NCBI GenBank assembly: GCA_963753685.1
Contig: CAVWDE010000007.1
Span: 158,637 to 222,636, forward strand
Source of the DNA: DATAOG01 sp963753685
GTDB taxonomy: Bacteria; Pseudomonadota; Alphaproteobacteria; Geminicoccales; Geminicoccaceae
Reading direction: 5' to 3'
Length of the DNA stretch: 64,000 bases
Of this stretch, positions 26,068 to 35,909 are shown piece by piece. The notes beneath the pieces were generated by a model. The model was given only the letters and a program-made list of their open reading frames with translations. It was not told where the DNA came from and searched no databases. The translations under genes and the position numbers were made by a program. Numbering within the stretch: the stretch's first letter is position 1; the number at the start of each line of letters is the position of its first letter.

Positions 26068-28206
26068 GTGCAGGATCGGCTCGGTGTAGCCGTTCGGCTG
26101 GGCCCGCCCCTGGAACACGAGATCGCAGGCCGCGCGGAACGCGATGCTGCCTTCGAAATTGGCCGCCATCGGCCGGTAGGCCGGGTCGCCCGCGTTCTGC
26201 CGGTCGACCACCGCCGCCATCCGGCGCAGGGTCGCCAGCACCTGGTCCTCGCTGCAGATGCCGTGGTGCAGCCAGTTGGCGATGTGCTGGCTCGAGATCC
26301 GCAGCGTCGCCCGGTCCTCCATCAGGCCGACATTGTCGATGTCCGGGACCTTGGAGCAGCCGACCCCCTGGTCGATCCAGCGCACGACATAGCCGAGGAT
26401 GCCCTGGGCGTTGTTGTCGAGCTCCTGTTGGATCGCGTCGGCCGGCCAGTTCGGGCGCTCGGCGACCGGGATCGAGAGGATGTCGCCGAGCCGGGCGCGC
26501 GGCCGCGACTTCAGCTCCTCCTGACGCGCCCGGACGTCGACCTCGTGGTAGTGCAGGGCGTGCAGGGTCGCGGCCGTCGGCGAGGGCACCCAGGCGGTAT
26601 TCGCGCCCGCCCGCGGGTGGCCGATCTTGGCCTCGAGCATGGCCGCCATCAGGTCCGGCATCGCCCACATGCCCTTGCCGATCTGGGCCCGGCCGGGAAG
26701 GCCGGCAGCCAGGCCGACATCGACGTTCCAGTCCTCGTAGGCCTGCATCCACAGGGCGGACTTCATGTCGGCCTTGCGGATCATCGGGCCGGCTTCCATC
26801 GAGGTGTGGATCTCATCGCCGGTGCGGTCGAGGAAGCCCGTGTTGATGAAGACGATCCGGTCCCTGGCGGCGCGGATGCACTCCTTGAGGTTGACGGTCG
26901 TGCGCCGCTCCTCGTCCATGAGGCCCATCTTGAGAGCGCAGGGCTCGAGCCCGAGCGCTGCCTCGATGCGCGCGAACAGCTCGCTCGTGAACGCCACCTC
27001 CTCGGGCCCGTGCTGCTTCGGCTTGACGATGTAGACCGAGCCCGCGCGGCTGTTGCGGTAGCGGCCCTGGCCCAGGAGGTCGTGAAGCGCGATCAGGCTC
27101 GTGATCATGGCGTCCAGGATGCCCTCGGGCACGGGCCCGCCGTCCCGGTCGAGCACCGCGTCGCTGATCATGTGATGACCGACGTTGCGCACCAGCATCA
27201 GGCTCCGGCCGTGCAGGCTGAGGCTGGAGCCGTCGGGCCGGGTGTAGGTCCGATCCGGCTGCAGACGACGCTCGACCGCCCGCCCACCCTTCTGGAAGCT
27301 CGCTACCAGGTCGCCCTTGAGCAGCCCCAGCCAGTTGCGATAGGCCGCGACCTTGTCCTCGGCATCGACCGTCGCGACCGAATCCTCGAGGTCGACGATC
27401 GTGGTCATCGCGGCTTCGAGGACGAGGTCGGCAACCCCCGCGGCATCCGCCCGGCCGACCGGATGCCCGCGGTCGATCCGGATCTCGACGTGCAGGCCGT
27501 GATTGACCAGGAGGACCGCCGCCGGCGCCGCCGGATCGCCCTTGTAGCCCGCGAGCTGGGAGCTATCGCGGAGTCCGGTCCGACCGCCGTCCGCGAGCGT
27601 GACCGAGAGCTTTCCAGCCTCGATCGCATAGGCGGCAGCACGGCTGTGCGAACCGTCCACGAGCGGCGCCGCCTCGTCCAAAAATCGGCGCGCGAAGGCG
27701 ATCACCCGCTCGCCGCGCGCCGGATTGTAGGCCGCGCCCCGCTCGGCGCCGCCGGTCTCGGGGATCGCATCGGTGCCGTAGAGCGCATCGTAGAGGCTGC
27801 CCCAGCGCGCGTTGGCGGCGTTCAGCGCGTAGCGCGCATTGGTCACCGGCACCACCAGCTGCGGGCCGGCGATGGTGCTGATCTCGGCATCGACGTTCTC
27901 GGTGGCGGCGGCGAAATCCGGGCCTTCGGGCACGAGGTAGCCGATCTCCTCGAGGAAGCTCTCGTACGCCTGCGGATCGAGCAGCTGACCGCGGCGCGCA
28001 AGGTGCCAGGCGTCGATCCTCGCCTGCAGCTCGTCCCGCTGTGCGAGCAGCGCGCGGTTGCGGGGTGCCAGCTCATGGACGATCGCGTCCAGCCCCGACC
28101 AGAACCCTGCCGGCGCCACGCCGGTGCCCGGCAGCGCCTCGTCCTCGATGAAGTCGTGCAGCACCTTCGCGACCCGAAGACCGCCGGCTTGGATCCTGTC
28201 CGTCAT
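26029..28206 (-). CDS. glcB: Malate synthase G
   Basis: This enzyme condenses glyoxylate with acetyl-CoA to malate in glyoxylate or glycolate use. The protein has 725 residues, the normal length for the G isoform (monomeric, about 720). Landmarks are VVPVTNARYALNAANARWGSLYDALYG, TTIVDLEDSVATVDAEDK with the metal-binding acid residues, MLVRNVGHHM, YIVKPKQHGPEEVAF and KMGLMDEERRTTVNLKECI, and FINTGFLDRTGDEIHTSMEAG. The ATG before TDRIQAGGLRV is preferred because homology begins there. No isocitrate lyase gene is nearby. The gene end has been duplicated 4.3 kb downstream (see repeats). Confidence 0.97.
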   Translation of the reverse strand: MTDRIQAGGLRVAKVLHDFIEDEALPGTGVAPAGFWSGLDAIVHELAPRNRALLAQRDELQARIDAWHLARRGQLLDPQAYESFLEEIGYLVPEGPDFAAATENVDAEISTIAGPQLVVPVTNARYALNAANARWGSLYDALYGTDAIPETGGAERGAAYNPARGERVIAFARRFLDEAAPLVDGSHSRAAAYAIEAGKLSVTLADGGRTGLRDSSQLAGYKGDPAAPAAVLLVNHGLHVEIRIDRGHPVGRADAAGVADLVLEAAMTTIVDLEDSVATVDAEDKVAAYRNWLGLLKGDLVASFQKGGRAVERRLQPDRTYTRPDGSSLSLHGRSLMLVRNVGHHMISDAVLDRDGGPVPEGILDAMITSLIALHDLLGQGRYRNSRAGSVYIVKPKQHGPEEVAFTSELFARIEAALGLEPCALKMGLMDEERRTTVNLKECIRAARDRIVFINTGFLDRTGDEIHTSMEAGPMIRKADMKSALWMQAYEDWNVDVGLAAGLPGRAQIGKGMWAMPDLMAAMLEAKIGHPRAGANTAWVPSPTAATLHALHYHEVDVRARQEELKSRPRARLGDILSIPVAERPNWPADAIQQELDNNAQGILGYVVRWIDQGVGCSKVPDIDNVGLMEDRATLRISSQHIANWLHHGICSEDQVLATLRRMAAVVDRQNAGDPAYRPMAANFEGSIAFRAACDLVFQGRAQPNGYTEPILHRRRLEVKRGSGV

Positions 28207-28342
28207 CACTCCTGCCTTGCTTGCGTTCGCCGCCGCCGCGCCGGTCGCTCGCGCGCGGCCGGCCTCGGGCCGATATTGATCCTGCGACTTTGCCGCCGGC
28301 ACAAGCCCCCTTCCCGCCGGCAGCAGATCGAGCGGCGGCTCG

Positions 28343-28843
28343 TCATTGCTCCAGCGAGGCGGAGACCCTGTTGAAAAGGTCGTTCAAAACTACGACCAGA
28401 ACTGACGTTCCGCGAGCAGGGGGCGGCTCATAGCCGAGCATTTCCCATAGAGTTGTCTGATGGCCCTCGGTCGCCACGACCTTGGACCGACCGCTACCTT
28501 GGTCATCGGGCCATGCCAAGAAGAGCGTCAGGCCCTTCGAAAAGAGGCCGGCAGGATTGCGCAGCAGGCGCTCCCCCGACGCTGTCCCTAGGTCGGAATA
28601 TCTGAGCGCCATTCGAGATGCTCGGCTCACCTGGATGCCGTGCCGCACCAACTCAGCGACAAGAGCAACGTGCAAAGCCCGCCGGAGGCTGAATCGGCGT
28701 TGGATTCCGGTCCCCGAACTCTCCTCGTCAGGGGCTAAGTCGATGAGCTTCCGAGCCAGCCAGGCTTGCAGCAGACCCGGCTCAAGGCCAGCTGCGAGGG
28801 CTACCTCTGACGCGCTGTAACGAGGTGCTCCGAGATTCACCAT
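28343..28843 (-). CDS. MerR-like DNA-binding regulator
   Basis: This 166-residue protein has an N-terminal winged-helix of the MerR type: YSASEVALAAGLEPGLLQAWLARKLIDLA, then RRFSLRRALHVALVAELVRHGIQVSRASRMA. The C-terminal part (residues 95-166) is short and not a known ligand domain. It is monocistronic. A promoter with a dyad sitting between its -35 and -10 boxes lies directly upstream, which is the MerR arrangement and points to autoregulation. The target beyond itself is unknown. Confidence 0.75.
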   Translation of the reverse strand: MVNLGAPRYSASEVALAAGLEPGLLQAWLARKLIDLAPDEESSGTGIQRRFSLRRALHVALVAELVRHGIQVSRASRMALRYSDLGTASGERLLRNPAGLFSKGLTLFLAWPDDQGSGRSKVVATEGHQTTLWEMLGYEPPPARGTSVLVVVLNDLFNRVSASLEQ

Positions 28844-28872
28844 GGCATCGACCCTTGTGAGATCCTTCGCCG

Positions 28873-28900
28873 ACTATAAGTGACAATTGCCACTTGTAAA
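28873..28900 (-). promoter_or_regulatory. Promoter with palindromic operator for the MerR-like regulator
   Basis: On the minus strand TTTACA (-35 like, 28,895-28,900) and TATAGT (-10 like, 28,873-28,878) are 16 bases apart. Between and partly overlapping them is the near-perfect palindrome AAGTGGCAATTGTCACTT (28,878-28,895; one mismatched pair). The region is AT-rich against GC-rich surroundings. It lies about 30 bases before the regulator's start codon. Confidence 0.6.
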
Positions 28901-28901
28901 C

Positions 28902-30347
28902 TCATATTGGATCGAGCGGCCAGATCGGCCGGCGGACGCGGGTGTAGGGCAGACGCGCGAAGTCCTGGGTCAGCGCCCCCGGCCCGTCCAGCCAGAGCAC
29001 CTCCTTGGCGACCTGGGCGAAGCCGGCATGGAAATGCTGGGCCGACTTGACCACCACCAGCTTCTTGCCCTCGAGCGCGATGCCGTGGTCGGTGAACAGC
29101 GCCGGGTCGAACGCCTGGGTGCGGGTCGCATTCAGCAGCACCTCGACGCCGTCCACCCGGATCGCGGCGACATCGCCAAGCTGGGTCCAGCCGCCCGCGA
29201 AGCGCTGCCTGGCGCCGTTGGCGAGATGCACAACCTCGGCCTCGACGTCGAGCGGATCGCCGGAGATCGGCCCGACCTTACCACCAAGCCGCAGCCGCAC
29301 CCGGCCACCAGTGCCCGCGAGCCGGCAGAAGCCTACGGCGACAGGGTCCCAGAACGGCCCGAGCGCCACCTCCCTGACCCCCTGCTCGAGCAACCGCCGG
29401 AGCAGGAAGGTGGCATCGCCCGGGGCACCGCCGCCGGCGTTGTCGGAGGTGTCGGCGAGCACGATCGGCCCGCCGGCAATCGCAAGCGCGCGCTCCAGCC
29501 CCTCCTCGTGGCCGAGCATCGGCGCCGCGGTTCGGCCGCGCAACGCCTGCAGCTCGCGCCCGAGCTCGGCCGCGAGCGCCTCGGCCCTGGCCGGATCGCC
29601 ATCGGTCACGACCAGGACCTTCGCTCCGAGATCGGCGACGTCCGCCCAGGGAAAGCCATGGCCGAGCGAGACCGAGAGGACGCCGTCCCGGCCCTCGAGC
29701 GCCTTCATCCGGGCGACGAACCCCTGGCCCGGCTCGCGGGTGGTGTGGATGGTCGCGATCATCCGGCAGTCGAATACCCCCATCACCGGCCGGATCTGGC
29801 CGCGCGCCGCACTGAGCGCAAGCTCGACCAGTTCCTCGGCGCGCTCGTAAGTGTCGGTGTGCGGATACTCCTTATAGAAGACGAAAAGATCGCTCGAGCG
29901 CACCATGGTCTCGGTGAGGTGGCAGTGCGGGTCGAGCTCGGCGCCGATCACGACCGCGGGCCCGACCAGCGCCCGCACCCGCGCGAGCAGGTCGCCCTCG
30001 CAGTCCTCGCAGCCGTCGGCGACCATGGCGCCGTGCAGCGACAGCAGCACGATCTCGACCGGCAGGGCAGCCCGCAGCTGGTCGAGCAGCCGGTCGCGCA
30101 GCGTCTCCCAGGCATGGCGGGTGGTGAGGCCGGCCGGCGCCGCGAAGGCCGCCAGCCCCTCGATCACCGTCAGCCGGTCCGCGGCCGCGCGCCGGCGCGC
30201 TGCGACGATCGGGCCGGTGAAGAAGCGCGGCTCATCGGGATGGGTCCCTGCCGGAAACCACAAGTATTCCTCGAAGCTGCCAAACCCGGTCGGGATCGGC
30301 GAGAAAGTGTTGGTCTCGGTCCCGAGCGCCGCCACGAACAGCCGCAT
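28902..30347 (-). CDS. M81-family metallopeptidase (MlrC-like)
   Basis: This 481-residue protein is of the MlrC family, named after a microcystin-degradation enzyme; most members act on unknown small peptides or amides. It starts MRLFVAALGTETNTFSP, the family opening. Further motifs are LSLHGAMVADGCEDCEGDLL (metal-binding region), GAELDPHCHLTETMV and VLADTSDNAGGGAPGDATF in the C-terminal half, followed by GPFWDPVAV. No signal peptide is seen. Longer in-frame starts upstream are not conserved. It is adjacent to, but probably independent of, the MerR-like gene. Confidence 0.9.
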   Translation of the reverse strand: MRLFVAALGTETNTFSPIPTGFGSFEEYLWFPAGTHPDEPRFFTGPIVAARRRAAADRLTVIEGLAAFAAPAGLTTRHAWETLRDRLLDQLRAALPVEIVLLSLHGAMVADGCEDCEGDLLARVRALVGPAVVIGAELDPHCHLTETMVRSSDLFVFYKEYPHTDTYERAEELVELALSAARGQIRPVMGVFDCRMIATIHTTREPGQGFVARMKALEGRDGVLSVSLGHGFPWADVADLGAKVLVVTDGDPARAEALAAELGRELQALRGRTAAPMLGHEEGLERALAIAGGPIVLADTSDNAGGGAPGDATFLLRRLLEQGVREVALGPFWDPVAVGFCRLAGTGGRVRLRLGGKVGPISGDPLDVEAEVVHLANGARQRFAGGWTQLGDVAAIRVDGVEVLLNATRTQAFDPALFTDHGIALEGKKLVVVKSAQHFHAGFAQVAKEVLWLDGPGALTQDFARLPYTRVRRPIWPLDPI

Positions 30348-30573
30348 TGTCTCCGCCCTCCCCGCCGACACTGGCCGCCGAGCCGCTGGCCTGCCGAAGC
30401 GTCCACCTAGCGCAAAGCGCCACGTCTGTCCCGCCCGGCGCGCACTGTGGCCCGTTTGCAACCGCAGATGAGCAAAGCCGGCGAATCAGTTGCAATCTCG
30501 GGCGCGGGCGAGCAAGTTCGCGCCCGGTCGCCAAGGGGGGCGACCCCGAGCTGATGCCATCACGAGGCCAGGC

Positions 30574-31389
30574 ATGACGTTGGAAGCCGCTTCGCGCTCG
30601 GCGGTGATCGGTCTGTCGATGCTGACGACGGTCGCGATTCTGGGCGTGGTCGTCTCGGCCGCCTATCAGGACAGCCGGCATGGCCCGGAATCGAGCGAGC
30701 CGCCGTTGATCCGGGTACCCCAACTGCCTTGGAAGCTGCCGCCGGAGTCCCGGCTGGACGATGCCGGCCCGGCTGCGTACGAGGCGCGCGGGCTGGATCG
30801 CCTGTTGCCCGAGGCGGGGGACGAGCCCGGCGCGGTCCCGGCGGTTCAGTCAATCGCGGCGCGGGCGGACGATCCGGTGCTGACGCCGGCGGCGGCGATC
30901 GAGCCCCTGCCGGCGGCGAGTCCGGCCCCGAGCGAGCCCCTGCCGGTCGCGAGGTCGGCTGCGATTGCGAGCGAGCCGTTGCCGGCTGCGAGGTCTGCCC
31001 CGAACGAGTCGTTGCCGGCTGCGAGGTCCGCGATGACCGGGCCTCCGCCGGCCGCGCCGCCGGCGACGGTCAAGTCCGCGCACGCGCCGGCGTTGCCGCC
31101 AGCGCCGATCGGGCCGGCCCCCGCAGCGGGCGCCGAATATCGCGTCCAGCTTCTGGCCACGACCGACCAGGCCGCGGCCGAGCGCGCCTGGAATGGGCTG
31201 GTGACGAGGTTCGGGGCGCTGCTCGCAGACTATCGGTCGCACATCGAGAAGGCCGAGCTGCCGGCCGGCAGCATGTATCGCGTCCAGATCGGCCCGTTCG
31301 ACGGGCTGGCCGCTGCCGAGGCGAAATGCGCCGAGCTGAAGCGCCAGCAGACGGCCTGTTTCGCCCTTCGGGTCGGACCGCGGACCTGA
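30574..31389 (+). CDS. SPOR-domain protein with membrane anchor
   Basis: This 271-residue protein has one N-terminal membrane helix (residues 8-30, AVIGLSMLTTVAILGVVVSA). A proline/alanine linker with repeats of the type EPLPAARSA follows (about residues 115-195). A C-terminal SPOR domain (YRVQLLATTDQAAAERAW... YRVQIGPFDGLAAAEAKC) binds denuded peptidoglycan at the division site. The start at MTLEAASRSA was chosen for the helix; an upstream in-frame ATG adds only a basic leader. The linker repeats are three to four imperfect units. A role at the septum or cell wall is inferred from the family. Confidence 0.85.
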   Translation: MTLEAASRSAVIGLSMLTTVAILGVVVSAAYQDSRHGPESSEPPLIRVPQLPWKLPPESRLDDAGPAAYEARGLDRLLPEAGDEPGAVPAVQSIAARADDPVLTPAAAIEPLPAASPAPSEPLPVARSAAIASEPLPAARSAPNESLPAARSAMTGPPPAAPPATVKSAHAPALPPAPIGPAPAAGAEYRVQLLATTDQAAAERAWNGLVTRFGALLADYRSHIEKAELPAGSMYRVQIGPFDGLAAAEAKCAELKRQQTACFALRVGPRT

Positions 31390-31496
31390 AATCAGACCTG
31401 GGCTGTCCTGGTCGACCCGGCGAAGACGCAAGCCGACCCTTGGGGGTCGATGGGGGGTACGCCTCTTCGACGGCTACGGCGCAGGCGGAGGGGAGT

Positions 31497-31574
31497 TGGG
31501 GCGAGCAACGGGAGTCGAACCCGTGACCTCCAGAGCCACAATCTGGCGCTCTAACCAGCTGAGCTATGCCCGCC
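31497..31574 (-). tRNA. tRNA-His (anticodon GTG), CCA encoded
   Basis: Read on the minus strand, the cloverleaf has acceptor GCGGGCA pairing with TGCTCGC (one G-U), a D arm with AGCTCAGCTGGTTAGAGC, an anticodon arm CCAGA-TTGTGGC-TCTGG with anticodon GTG, and a T arm ACGGG-TTCGACT-CCCGT. An extra G at position -1 opposite C73 is the hallmark of tRNA-His. The 3' CCA is encoded (31,497-31,499). Confidence 0.97.
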
Positions 31575-31831
31575 GCAAAGGCGCTCCTCTTTAGCCGCGT
31601 CGCGCGGCGGCCGTCAAGCGGCCGGCCCGCTCGGCCGACCCTGCAGTTGCCCAAGAAACAGGCGACTTGCCCACCAATCAGGCAAAAACCTGCTCCGATC
31701 CTGCCAAACCACCGGGCGCGGCGCAAACCAGCGGCTGGCACGATCCATGCTTCGTGACGATACCGGCGCGGGTCGGCGCTCGCCCGCCCGCCTCGCCGGT
31801 CGGAGCAAACTCGGAAGGGTCGGTGGCTGCC

Positions 31832-32170
31832 ATGAAGAAGATCGAGGCGATCATTAAGCCGTTCAAGCTGGACGAGGTCAAAGAGGCCTTGCAGGAGGTC
31901 GGCCTCAAGGGCATGACCGTCACCGAGGTCAAAGGCTTCGGCCGCCAGAAGGGCCACACCGAGCTCTACCGCGGGGCCGAGTACGTGGTCGACTTCCTGC
32001 CCAAGGTCAAGGTCGAGATCGTGCTCGAGGACAGCCTGGTCGACCGGGCCGCCGAGGCGATCCTGAACGCCGCCAAGACCGACCGCATCGGCGACGGCAA
32101 GATCTTCATCTACAGCCTGGAAGAGGCGATCCGCATCCGCACCGGCGAACGCGGCGCCGACGCCCTCTGA
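31832..32170 (+). CDS. glnB: Nitrogen regulatory protein P-II
   Basis: This trimeric sensor integrates 2-oxoglutarate, ATP/ADP and glutamine signals and controls glutamine synthetase through adenylylation. The 112-residue protein starts MKKIEAIIKPFKLDEVK. The T-loop GRQKGHTELYRGAEYVVDF places the uridylylated tyrosine at Tyr51. The B- and C-loops read LVDRAAEAILNAAKTDRIGDGKIF and IRIRTGERGADAL. Length is exactly typical. It lies 204 bases upstream of glnA in the same direction, the standard alphaproteobacterial glnBA pair. Confidence 0.98.
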   Translation: MKKIEAIIKPFKLDEVKEALQEVGLKGMTVTEVKGFGRQKGHTELYRGAEYVVDFLPKVKVEIVLEDSLVDRAAEAILNAAKTDRIGDGKIFIYSLEEAIRIRTGERGADAL

Positions 32171-32321
32171 GCGACCCCGGCCGCCACCGCCGAGGCCAGT
32201 GATGGACCGCGCGCCCCGGGCGTCGGCCAGGATCGCGTCGGCGACCTCGAGCAGCACCCCGCGCGCGCTGCCCGAGCCCGCCCGACGCCGCCGCCCCGCT
32301 CAAGCACGACCTGCTCACGCT

Positions 32322-32356
32322 CAAGCCCAAGCCCAAGCCCAAGCCCAAGCCCAAGC
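32322..32356 (+). repeat. CAAGCC hexanucleotide tandem repeat in the glnB-glnA leader
   Basis: Five exact CAAGCC units and one CAAGCA lie in a row, ending about 18 bases before the glnA start codon. The ribosome site AAAGGAA follows directly. Copy number could vary by slippage. Confidence 0.9.
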
Positions 32357-32374
32357 AAGAAAGGAACCCCGCCC

Positions 32375-33804
<1,430 letters not shown>

Positions 33805-33805
<1 letters not shown>

Positions 33806-33821
33806 GCAGGCGGCGCCTGCT
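33805..33821 (+). terminator. Hairpin immediately after glnA, possible terminator
   Basis: AGCAGGC-GGC-GCCTGCT is a perfect 7-base stem with a 3-base loop starting at the last base of the glnA stop codon. There is no run of T after it, so it is not a standard intrinsic terminator; it may stabilise the mRNA end. Confidence 0.35.
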
Positions 33822-34521
33822 GGCCGAACTTTGACCTCGGGCGGCCATGGCTGCGGTCGCCGGACACGCTAGCCTCCCTGGACTTGGGCGGGACGCCTCC
33901 GGGCCCCCGCCCGATTTTTTTAATCTTCCAGCATCTTGGGCGTTGCGAGATCAGCTCGAGACCACGTTAAGAATTGATCGCCGATCAACCGGGAAATACT
34001 GGGGCAACGAAGGCCACTATGAGACACTTTTGACTTCGAGTGTCGCCTCGGTGGCGCAGATAGGCGACGGAATCGTCGCGTCCTGGCAAATAATGATGAC
34101 GCCTCCAGAGCTGGAGTCCAACTTTGGACCGCCATGGCCGGCTGGCAGGCCCGGAATCGCTCGATCTCAGGATTCCCCCTGTCTTCGGTTCCCCGCCCAT
34201 AACCGTCGCCTGGAGGCCGATGGAGGCGACGAATCTGACGCTACCGCGCCGCTTCCCACGGGCCGCCCGCTACTTTCGCGGCTACCGCAACTTTTAATAG
34301 AAATGTCTGGTACGATCTTTGCCTGTCGAAAGGGGCCGAGCTGGGACAATTTAGGATCACGAATGCGTGAGCGGAGGACGCCGCGGCCGGCACTTCTGCC
34401 TAATCGTCAGGCGTTGAATGTGCTAGATGTCCCGCCCATGCGCCAAGCCTCGTCCCTGTTGCTCAACTCCCAGCTGCGGCTTGTAGCGCGGCGGAGCGTT
34501 GTCCGATCGCGCGCGAGCGGG
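33822..34521. other. Gene-free stretch of lower GC between glnA and the repeat array
   Basis: About 700 bases without a recognisable gene. A long plus-strand frame exists but its product is compositionally odd and runs into the repeat array, so it is discounted. Composition is clearly more AT-rich than usual here (for example around 33,915-34,030 and 34,290-34,360), suggesting old mobile or decayed DNA. Confidence 0.5.
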
Positions 34522-34808
34522 GAGAGAAAAGGTGTCAGGGGAGAGAAAAGGCTTGTCGCGAGAGAAAAGGTGAGAGAAAAGGTGTCAGGAACCAATTGCC
34601 TTCGTCGCGAGAGAAAAGGTGGAGAAAAGGTGTCAGTGGAGAAAAGGTGTCAGGAACCAATTGCCTTCGGGCGGCCGCGGGGACGTAGGGTAGAGCCGAG
34701 GGCGAACCGGCGCACGAGGTCGTCGCGCCAGGGGACCGCGCCGAACGGCCGGCCGCGCTGGGTCGAGGCGCGGTGGAGAAAAGGTGTCAGGTGGAGAAAA
34801 GGTGTCAG
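34522..34808. repeat. Left array of GAAAAGGTGTCAG motifs beside the RAYT transposase
   Basis: Six copies of GAAAAGGTGTCAG occur at 34,526, 34,576, 34,624, 34,641, 34,778 and 34,796 (start positions). The last one contains the transposase stop codon, read on the minus strand. The motif is the reverse complement of the one on the other side of the gene. Short copies of the transposase 3' end (AACCAATTGCCTTCG) follow three of them. Confidence 0.9.
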
Positions 34809-34928
34809 GAACCAATTGCCTTCGGGCGGCCGCGGGGACGTAGGGTAGAGCCGAGGGCGAACCGGCGCACGAGGTCGTCGCGCCAGGGGACCGCGCCGAA
34901 CGGCCGGCCGCGCTGGGTCGAGGCGCGG
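34636..34928. repeat. 138-base direct repeat: duplicated 3' end of the transposase gene
   Basis: Positions 34,636-34,773 and 34,791-34,928 read identically by eye over 138 bases. The second copy is the real end of the transposase gene (about the last 40 codons plus the stop); the first is an extra copy separated by one more motif unit. Identity suggests the duplication is recent, or a collapsed/expanded assembly. Confidence 0.88.
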
Positions 34929-35476
34929 AGCGTCTCGAGGTCCGCTGCGGTCTCGGCGCGATTGACGAACCGGCGCCAATCGTCCGGACGCGCGATCGGC
35001 CAGTCCGAGAGCAGCTCCAGCCCGTGCCCGCGCTCGCGTCGCCAGAGGCTGCCCCAGCGCCACGCCTCGGCACGGCGGACGAGACCCGCGCGCCACGGAT
35101 TGCGCTCGACGTAGCGGCACACGGTCAGCAGGTGCTCGTCGGCCTGGACCAGGAACGACTTGTAGCGCCCCTGGTAGAGGTGGCCGGCGCCGGCGCTGCC
35201 GCGGCGCGCGTGCCACCGTTGGGTGTGGGTGAGCGTGAGCCAGGTCATGAAGCGGCTGAGGGTGCCGTCGGCCTCCGGCCAGAGCACCAGGTGCCAGTGG
35301 TTGGGCATCAGGCAATAGGCCAGGATGCGCATGCCGGTCCGCGCCCGCGCCTCGTCCAGGACCTGCTCGAACCGTCGATAGTCGTCGTGGCCCTCGAACA
35401 TGGTCGCCCGCGCGCTCGCCCGGTTGAGCGCGTGGTAGACGTAGCCTCCGAGATCAACCCGCAACGGCCTGCCCAT
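34805..35476 (-). CDS. REP-associated tyrosine transposase (RAYT, Y1_Tnp HUH family)
   Basis: This 223-residue single-strand transposase is of the IS200-related RAYT group, which mobilises or processes short repeats. Motifs: YHALNRASARATMFEG near the N-terminus, the HUH metal motif in LMPNHWHLVLWP, and the catalytic Tyr in HLYQGRYKSFLV followed by RYVERNPWRAGLV. The stop codon is provided by the flanking repeat. It sits between inverted arrays of a 13-base motif (six copies on one side, seven on the other), as expected for RAYT/REP systems. All catalytic residues are present. Confidence 0.93.
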   Translation of the reverse strand: MGRPLRVDLGGYVYHALNRASARATMFEGHDDYRRFEQVLDEARARTGMRILAYCLMPNHWHLVLWPEADGTLSRFMTWLTLTHTQRWHARRGSAGAGHLYQGRYKSFLVQADEHLLTVCRYVERNPWRAGLVRRAEAWRWGSLWRRERGHGLELLSDWPIARPDDWRRFVNRAETAADLETLRASTQRGRPFGAVPWRDDLVRRFALGSTLRPRGRPKAIGS

Positions 35477-35507
35477 GGGGCGCACTTTAGCTCATGAAGC
35501 CTCGTTT

Positions 35508-35648
35508 GAAAAGGTTCCTGACACCTTTTCCTGACACCTTTTCCACTTTTCCTCTGCGCTTGAAAAGGTTCCTGACACCTTTTCCTCTGACTGACACCTT
35601 TTCCTCTGACACCTTTTCCTGATGACACCTTTTCCTGACATCTTTTCC
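35508..35648. repeat. Right array of CTGACACCTTTTC motifs beside the RAYT transposase
   Basis: Seven near-identical copies start at 35,518, 35,531, 35,572, 35,591, 35,606, 35,622 (first base lost or changed) and 35,635 (one mismatch). Spacing is irregular (13 to 41 bases), with TTGAAAAGG before two of them giving small palindromes (GAAAAGGTTCCTGACACCTTTTC). They are inverted relative to the left array. Confidence 0.9.
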
Positions 35649-35669
35649 CCCCGCGGACCTGCCTGAGGG

Positions 35670-35909
35670 TTACTTGCAGGCGAACCTCGCCTTGTAGCCG
35701 CCACCATCGCGAGCGCGGTCGACCAGAACCGCGTTCGCACTGTATTTCTGGTCGCAATACTGGTCCGCGCGGTCCTCGATGTCGTGGTAGTCGGATTGGC
35801 CGTTGTAGGCGTAGGTCACGGTCGGTGGCGTCGCGTCCACCTGGCGCGTGGCGCAGGCGGGCAGCGCGAGCACGGACACGGCCAGAGCCCCGATCAGCAG
35901 CGGGCGCAT
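35670..35909 (-). CDS. Small lipoprotein with a single Y-x-Y...C...F-x-C domain
   Basis: This 79-residue predicted lipoprotein begins MRPLLIGALAVSVLALPAC with a lipobox (LPAC). The mature domain reads PTVTYAYNGQSDYHDIEDRADQYCDQKY...YKARFAC. The same pattern (VTYxY, acidic helix, a Cys after an aromatic residue, and a final F-x-C strand) occurs twice in the divergent protein 434 bases away, so the two genes are related. Two cysteines could form a disulfide in the periplasm. I know no named family. It starts just beyond the repeat array. Confidence 0.75.
   Translation of the reverse strand: MRPLLIGALAVSVLALPACATRQVDATPPTVTYAYNGQSDYHDIEDRADQYCDQKYSANAVLVDRARDGGGYKARFACK

Noticed and set aside
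33847..34848. 333-codon plus-strand frame through the RAYT repeats
   Set aside because: Half of it is translated repeat array and duplicated transposase end; no homology.
34522..35648. CRISPR array
   Set aside because: Units are 13 bases, irregularly spaced, on both sides of a Y1 transposase in opposite orientation; no spacers of constant length and no cas genes.
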